In this document: in pieces, positions 58,770-64,000 of the stretch
Layout: every line of letters begins with the position of its first letter
Numbering within the stretch: the stretch's first letter is position 1
Assembly: GCA_037178855.1 (NCBI GenBank)
Contig: JASJZC010000004.1
Span: 4,402,001 to 4,466,000, forward strand
Direction of reading: 5' to 3'
DNA: 64,000 bases
DNA from: Oscheius sp. JU75
Taxonomy: Eukaryota; Nematoda; Chromadorea; Rhabditida; Rhabditidae
Made by a program: the position numbers and the translations under genes
The notes under the pieces: generated by a model
Databases searched by the model: none
What the model saw: the letters and a program-made list of their open reading frames with translations, nothing else
Told to the model about the DNA's origin: nothing

Positions 58770-58922
58770 CTACTGTTCGGTCATCTTGTGCGGCAACGAT
58801 CGACAGCTCCGACTCACGAATTTGTCGTCGCGTTTCATCTCATTCCTCTTCCTCTGAACTGTTCCATCAAGAGAGAGTCGCACGACGACAATCCTCCCAT
58901 CGAGGTCAATTCGCACGGCTTT
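58770..58922 (-). CDS. Possible terminal exon of an unrecognised gene
   Basis: After an acceptor (TTTAAAG) the frame reads KAVRIDLDGRIVVVRLSLDG, TVQRKRNEMKRDDKFVSRSC and ends at TAG 58772-58770. The regular beta-like pattern (RIDLDGRIVVVRLSLDGTV) looks like real protein. Upstream, a donor at 59012 (CAGAAG/GTAAGT) ends a segment reading PVALGQK that is open for only about ten codons, so the 5' part is unresolved. No family recognised. Confidence 0.3.
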   Translation of the reverse strand, partial: KAVRIDLDGRIVVVRLSLDGTVQRKRNEMKRDDKFVSRSCRSLPHKMTEQ

Positions 58923-59587
58923 CTTTAAAAAGTACATTCAGTAGACAGGAATGTAGAAAAGAACAAGAGAAGTCAGTTTTATGGGAACAACAATTCGATC
59001 TTTGTCACTTACCTTCTGACCAAGAGCCACTGGATAGTTTTATCAGAAAGAGCATAGGACGAGGTAACATGTATAATGTGACAGTAACAAACGGACAAGT
59101 ACAGGGATATAGGTACGGACGACTATGCTGATAATAAACATAAACACCTGAGATAGACGATATAGACGAGTAGGAACAGCAGAAGGCGTATTCCATCGGA
59201 GTTTGTTTGTACTTTTTAGAACTTGCTTCTGTAGCAGAATTATCAACAAATTTTGAATCGTTTTCTATTGAAGTTGCTATCTGGAGTGTTGCCGCAATAA
59301 AAGTTGTAGTCGTACTCTTTTGTTGTGTGACAGTATGATCATTCTCACTAAATCAAGGGAAGACAGTTCTTTCTGTTGCTTCTCCCTAGGTATCTATTGG
59401 ATATGTAGCAGATCAACTGCAGACGAGTGTTTTTTTTTCCTCTGTTTTTATGCCACTGTTTTTTTTCAATAGACTGTTTTCTTAACTTCCTCTCTCTCAC
59501 CCAAAGAACAGCTGCAAAGTGTTAGGAAATCCAGCCCCTTTGGTCTCGTTTATAAGCCGGTGTAAACTCATTGCGTACCAAAACATC
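58923..59587. other. Spacer upstream of the divergent FAR-like gene
   Basis: No convincing gene beyond the exon fragment noted above. A TATA-like tttataag lies near 59549-59556, about 35 bp before the FAR-like start codon at 59588, and may be its core promoter. Confidence 0.4.
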
Positions 59588-60769
59588 ATGAGGTTTTCTC
59601 TTCTATCAGCTCTTTTCATACTTGGTGCAGTCCAATGCAAGCCACTGGTAAGTTACTGAAAAGGTCAGATGACAAAAAAAGCACAGAACAATCCAATCGC
59701 CAGCCTGATGGATCAGGAGGCTAGCGTGGAGATGAAGAAGTTCGGGAACATTGTAAGCTTCTAGTGTCTTCTAGCAGTCTATTTAATGCTTCAGGTTCTG
59801 GAAACGATGATCAGTCATGTGGCCATGGCCAAATTCGGAATGCCTCGGAGCCTCGAGGAGATGAAGAACGATTTCGCCAATCTCACTGCCACCTTCCTTC
59901 TTCTCCCTCTCCCTGATCAGAAGAAAATCTACCTGACGTTTAAGGGATTAGGTGAGAGTACACAGGCACATCATTCAGAACGTGAGTTTCTTGGATCAAT
60001 CAAGAGTGTAATGCCAATTTAGTGGCCGGTCTTGAGGCTCTGGAAAAGCGCTTCAACTCGGCAGCTGCCAAGGACATTTTTCAAGAAATTGATCAAAAGT
60101 TCAATATCCTCGAACAGCCGGATGAGGCATTGGCCTTTGTCAGAACCAAGGATCCCGAATTGGCCGATGTTTGCGAGAAGTTCCTCAACGAAGGACGTGA
60201 ACAGTACAAGCTGATCAAGACTCAAGAGGGAAAGGACTTCGTCTGGAATGTAAGAATTCTTCAGTTTAAAGCTCTAATGAGGCTAGTCTAACTCTGTATT
60301 GTTCAACGGTCTATCGTATTAAATACCCGATTCATCTTGTTCCCTGGAAAACAAGACTTGAAGGGATGTAACAGTCTCCTATACGAACTGATCTTACTGG
60401 AGTCTCAATCGCTGGAGAGAGAATATATGAAGAAATAAATCGGAGACATCCACAAAGATCTCTATCATATTTTACCATTTCAGTCGTTGACCTATCTCGA
60501 AGGCAGAAAGGGCGAGACCGAGGACTTGTCCGACGAGACACTCACTCATTTGAAGACGGAATTTGCCAAGCTCAGCCAAGAGAACAGAATTGACGTTGTC
60601 AAGAGAATGACCTGGTACCTCAACCCTGTTTATGAACGTGAGTTGCATCAGTCTATAGGAAAACAGCTGTGTTTCAGTCATCCACAAGACAATTGCCGCG
60701 GCTGGCTCTTCCAGTCAAGAGGGTCGCATCGGTCGTAACTTTCAGACAAAGATGATCATTGCCCAGTAA
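59588..60769 (+). CDS. Divergent, long FAR-like secreted protein
   Basis: Six exons: 59588-59647, 59687-59752, 59795-59951, 60023-60249, 60484-60637, 60678-60769. All phases agree, giving 251 residues, about 70 longer than a standard FAR. Residues 1-18 are a signal peptide (MRFSLLSALFILGAVQCK). The FAR-type pattern is clearest in DEALAFVRTKDPELADVCEK followed by FLNEGREQYKLIKTQEGKDF and ETEDLSDETLTHLKTEFAKL. An N-terminal extension (KKFGNIVLETMISHVAMAKF, then SLEEMKNDFANL) precedes it, and the tail is IHKTIAAAGSSSQEGRIGRN. The FAR-like helical repeat appears to be present nearly one and a half times. A lipid-binding role is inferred from the family, not shown. Intron 4 (60250-60483) is long for this locus. 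Confidence 0.75.
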
Positions 60770-60777
60770 AATTTTAA

Positions 60778-61436
60778 TCATAGCTCAATCTTTGCCTTCT
60801 TGGCCTCCACCGCCAGATTTTCCATGATTTTGCCCAGTCGCTCGTCTGAAAAGTAACCATTAGTCAGTGTTTGATGAGAGTCTGACTTGTGAAGAGACCG
60901 AAGCTGGTAAGAATAGGGAATTCTTCCTGAATAGCTTGTCTATCCACCTCAGTCAGTCCTCTGAATCTTTTTTGTTCCTGTTCTGACAGATGTTTCAGAT
61001 TTAGTTTCTCCCCAGACGTCATCTTCTGTCCAAGTCCCAGAAGATTGTGTACTGACTAAAAGGAAGAGTTTTCAAAACAAAACAAGGAAGTAACTAGCCT
61101 TAATGACAAACTTCTTCGCCTTGCCTTCGAGTCTTGCAATCTTTTTCCCGATCGACTCCACAATCACCGAGGAGAGATGGATAATTCTTCCGTTCTCCGT
61201 CAACATGGTGGTCAAGAGATCGCCGCTGACAGCCTGCTGGTATAAGAGAACCTTGTCTTCCGTAGTCAGAGCCTCGTACGCGGACAGAAGATCCTTGGGG
61301 GCATTGTCTGATGATAGGAATTGTCAGAAAATTAAGGAAACTGACTTCGAATGAAAGCCTCTTCTTCTGGACTGAATCCTAGTATGAGAGAGTAACATTG
61401 GAAGATGAAAAGAGGTAGAAGGACGAGTAGTTTCAT
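60778..61436 (-). CDS. FAR-like secreted protein with a GC-AG intron
   Basis: Four exons: 61436-61346, 61307-61099, 61055-60887, 60845-60778, giving 178 residues, a normal FAR length. Signal peptide MKLLVLLPLFIFQCYS, then FSPEEEAFIR, a helical body (LSAYEALTTEDKVLLYQQAV, IVESIGKKIARLEGKAKKFV) and the family-like block LTEVDRQAIQEEFPILTSFG followed by NERLGKIMENLAVEAKKAK. The second intron starts GC (AAG/GCTAGT) and ends TTTTTAG. Using the nearby GT four bases later shifts the frame into a stop, so the GC donor is needed. The gene ends 8 bp from the stop of the plus-strand FAR-like gene, tail to tail. Confidence 0.78.
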
Positions 61437-61617
61437 TGTTTACTGGAGAGAGACGAGTGGTTGCTAGGAGAAACGAAAGCAGCTGGTTGACCTACTAAAT
61501 AGGACCGTGGGGTAGAATGAGCGGCCTTTCCGTCTCTGAGTCACCACTATTTGAACAGACACCAATGATAACCGGCAAGGCCGCGATATTTATTCTATAC
61601 AAGGGGTTAACAAAAAC

Positions 61618-61919
61618 TTAGAGATCTTGGCACTGTTTGCGCCTGTTCGAAACGAATTCCGTCTTCAGTTTGTAGTTTGTGAAGAGACCGATGTTTGTGA
61701 GGACGAGGAACTCGTTCCTGATAGCTCTTCTGTCAGCTGGAAGCAGGGCTCGGAACCTTTTCTTCTCAAGACTGGCCAGCTCATTCAGATCGGACTTTCC
61801 GCCAGATTGAACCTTCTGGGCCAGAGCCAGCTATGCCATTATCTTCATGACGCATTTCTTGGCATTGCCATCCAGACGAGCCACTTTCTTACTAACGAAG
61901 GAGATGAGAGCCCAACTAA
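61618..61919 (-). pseudogene. FAR-like pseudogene, 5'-truncated and without introns
   Basis: The minus strand reads ISFVSKKVARLDGNAKKCVM, KIMA, a TAG stop, LALAQKVQSGGKSDLNELAS then KKRFRALLPADRRAIRNEFL and VLTNIGLFTNYKLK, ending at TAA. It aligns with the second half of the neighbouring FAR-like gene (SIGKKIARLEGKAKKFVIK, RFRGLTEVDRQAIQEEFPIL, TSFGLFTNERLGK). Both introns present in that gene at these positions are absent, and there is no signal peptide. The in-frame stop and truncation make it a pseudogene, perhaps a processed one. Confidence 0.7.
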
Positions 61920-62664
61920 AATTGGGATCCTCCGGATGAAGCTGGTCAGGTCCGGTCTGACCGGATAGTTCACTTTACCCCGCGGAGGTAAAGTCACCAC
62001 AATCCTACTTGCAAGTTGCAGTGGCTTGTTGTATTGCCACAATAGTATGATCATCTGCTGGTGCTGGCTTTTATGGGAAATTAGGTTTTCAGAATAAACG
62101 CCCCTTTTTAAAAGGTCGTATAGTTCTATCTCTAAGTTTTGAATGGAAACTCATATCCTACTTTCTAGTTTTTAATGAGACTTATCTCTCACCATCTCAC
62201 CAACTCAATATGGGCTTCATCATACTTTTAAACAGTTAAGTTGCCGCTGTTATGGGTCTCTAGCAAGGACATCGATCACGAATGAACAGGACAAGGGACA
62301 GAAAGAAATCCTAAAGGAATACAACCAGAAGCCAACAAAACTAGCATGGACTAGAACTATTAAAACAAAGGACACGACTGCATACAGGGCTTTTAATTTA
62401 CAGAACCCTTGGTAACGCTATTTGCTATGGTGATGAGACGACAAAATGGGCAGCTAGCTCGTGAATCCGCCACTTGCTAGCAGCCATCGACGTCACTGTT
62501 GTCCACCCCTTGACTTGGACACATGAGAATAAATTATCTTCTGAGCACTTTATTTGTGTGCGGATCAGAGTCTATCTAAATGTCTTACAAAGGGTTTTGA
62601 CACTAGATGAAGGGTCCTTCAGTTGAAAGGCAATACTGCCACTAACCCACGCTCACCTATAGCT
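61920..62664. other. Spacer between the FAR cluster and the ion-channel gene
   Basis: About 0.75 kb with no open frame that I can support and no recognisable repeat or RNA gene. Confidence 0.5.
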
Positions 62665-64000
62665 ATGCTGTTTTTATCCATTTTGTTCCTATGCAGTTTT
62701 GAGAATTCCCATTCGAAAGAAGGTTGTCCTGACATTCGGCTTGTTATAGGATTGTTCAGGAACTAACCGGGCAGAATATTTCGCCACAGCTACTCGACTG
62801 AAAAAGTTCCTTCTGAGTGACTACGACCGGCAGATTCCCGCAGTTTATGTATCTGGTTGGTGTTTGTAACAAAGATTCCAATCTCTTTAGACACCTTCTT
62901 CGCGAGCATTGGAACGATTTTTCATGTGAACAGTTCTCTTCTTTTCGTCAAACTCCTAGCCATTGTAGAGTGTTTACGAGCTTATAGACAGTGAGTTCCA
63001 GGACCAGACGACTCAAGGAGTCTCCATGAGCTTCGACTTTTATCATGTTTGTCCTCATTCTAAAAATTCACCAGATTTCTAGAGATGGATAGACCCTCGT
63101 CTGACATGGAATGAGAGCGACTACCAGGGAATGCGGTCACTGACTGTCACCAAAAAGGATACCATCTGGATTCCTATCGTCTTTCCTTTTGATATGTCAG
63201 TCGTCTTTTTTGTCGCGCGGTGATTCAAGAACTGCCCGCCGAAGGGAAACTTTTCTTCGGTCAGAATGCTTTCCATGTCCTGGAAAATACGCTATTTCGA
63301 TTAGTCTCCACATTAGCTCTCAAATGAGACCAAACACGATGGATTCTTCAAATTGACCCTGAACAGTGACAAAAACGGTATAGTATGTTCGGATTCTAAC
63401 TTTTTTAGGATGACGTTTTCGTTCACTGTGCCGGACGACGAACAGATCATTCACGTGAGAAACTTCCCATTCCGTAACTCTCTTCAGATCTATTCCAATG
63501 GTACCGTCTCTTTCAACATCAATATTGTAATTACCTACTCGTGTGAATTGAAGGTGATTTGCTTTGATTACCTGCTAAAATAGCAAATCTCTTCCAGCTG
63601 AATCTGTTTCCTTTCGACACCCAAACTTGTTACTTCAAAATCGGAACTCTCGACTTTCCCAAAACGGACATGTACTTCACGGGAACCATTCACAAACAGG
63701 TCGATAATGCCATCGGAACTGTCAGTTTCTGACAATTACGGTCACAAAATTTTTCAGGGGAACGGAGAGTGGACGATACGAGCTGTTGAAGTCTCCGAAG
63801 ATCCGTTCACGATTGACAAAATCGACTACTCGCAGTTGACTTTCCAATTCACACTTCAACGGAGCACAACCTACTATGTGACTCTCATTATCAGTCCGGC
63901 CTTTATCTTAACCATTCTCTGCGTAATCGGAATCTTCTGGGAGCCGATCAGACCGAGCAATTATATGGAGAGCGTGGGTTCGTTGGAGAGAAATATGATG
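62665..64000 (+). CDS. Cys-loop ligand-gated ion channel subunit (partial, C-terminus off the right edge)
   Basis: Exons I can support: 62665-62722 (signal peptide MLFLSILFLCSF), 62760-62855, 62891-62925, 62969-63046, 63083-63195, a less certain stretch 63229-63420, then through 63553, 63599-63720 and 63760 onward. Diagnostic parts: RLKKFLLSDYDRQIPAVYVS (N-terminal helix), WIDPRLTWNESDY (the W-D-RL-W loop), LQIYSNGTVSFNINIVITYS, and the Cys-loop C-ELKLNLFPFDTQT-C with exactly 13 residues between the cysteines. TM1 is TYYVTLIISPAFILTILCVI. The sequence stops a little past TM1, so the pore helix that sets ion selectivity is outside the window. No adjacent Cys-Cys pair precedes TM1, so it is not a classic nicotinic alpha subunit. 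The ligand cannot be told. The first intron is only 37 bp. Confidence 0.8.

Noticed and set aside
61627-61968. 113-codon plus-strand frame opposite the FAR-like pseudogene
   Set aside because: Antisense shadow; the minus strand shows clear FAR-like similarity.

Overview
The window is nematode genomic DNA. Three things point to this: a DIG-1/mesocentin-type giant matrix gene, several members of the fatty-acid and retinol-binding (FAR) family, and an MSP-domain protein, together with very short GT-AG introns (many 37-45 bp) and acceptor-like sites just upstream of start codons that would suit spliced-leader trans-splicing. I cannot name the species. From memory, the C. elegans dig-1, Ecm29-like D2045.2 and lin-13 genes all lie on chromosome III, which would fit conserved linkage here.

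Layout. Positions 1 to about 34.8 kb, minus strand: one giant gene encoding a dig-1-like secreted extracellular-matrix protein. It reads from right to left: possible signal-peptide exon, sushi and EGF modules, alternating Ig and fibronectin-III domains, a further EGF-like module, then four huge exons coding thousands of residues of Pro-Thr-Asp-rich repeat interrupted by VWA-like domains. The C-terminus lies beyond the left edge. I joined the giant exons through splice sites whose phases match exactly. Each internal VWA domain is split by an intron, and one repeat block has been duplicated almost perfectly (offset 6,903 bp). A dead mariner transposon sits in one of the introns. From 34.9 to 39.1 kb I see no convincing gene.

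39.1-49.2 kb: an MSP-domain/coiled-coil protein (minus), a broken LINE reverse transcriptase (minus), a canonical 181-aa FAR gene (plus, five exons), and an Ecm29-like proteasome-associated HEAT-repeat protein (minus). 49.9-57.3 kb: a large many-zinc-finger nuclear protein with AT-hooks and an LxCxE sequence (minus), tentatively LIN-13-like. 58-59 kb: one weak small gene and a possible orphan exon.

59.6-62 kb: a second FAR-related cluster. It holds a 251-aa divergent member (plus), a 178-aa member (minus) that meets it tail to tail with 8 bp between stop codons and uses a GC-AG intron, and a 5'-truncated pseudogene that lacks both introns. 62.7 kb to the right edge: the start of a Cys-loop ligand-gated ion channel (plus), cut off just after its first membrane segment.

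The genes do not form one pathway. The notable content is the exon architecture and recent expansion of the dig-1-like repeat, and the diversification of the FAR family.
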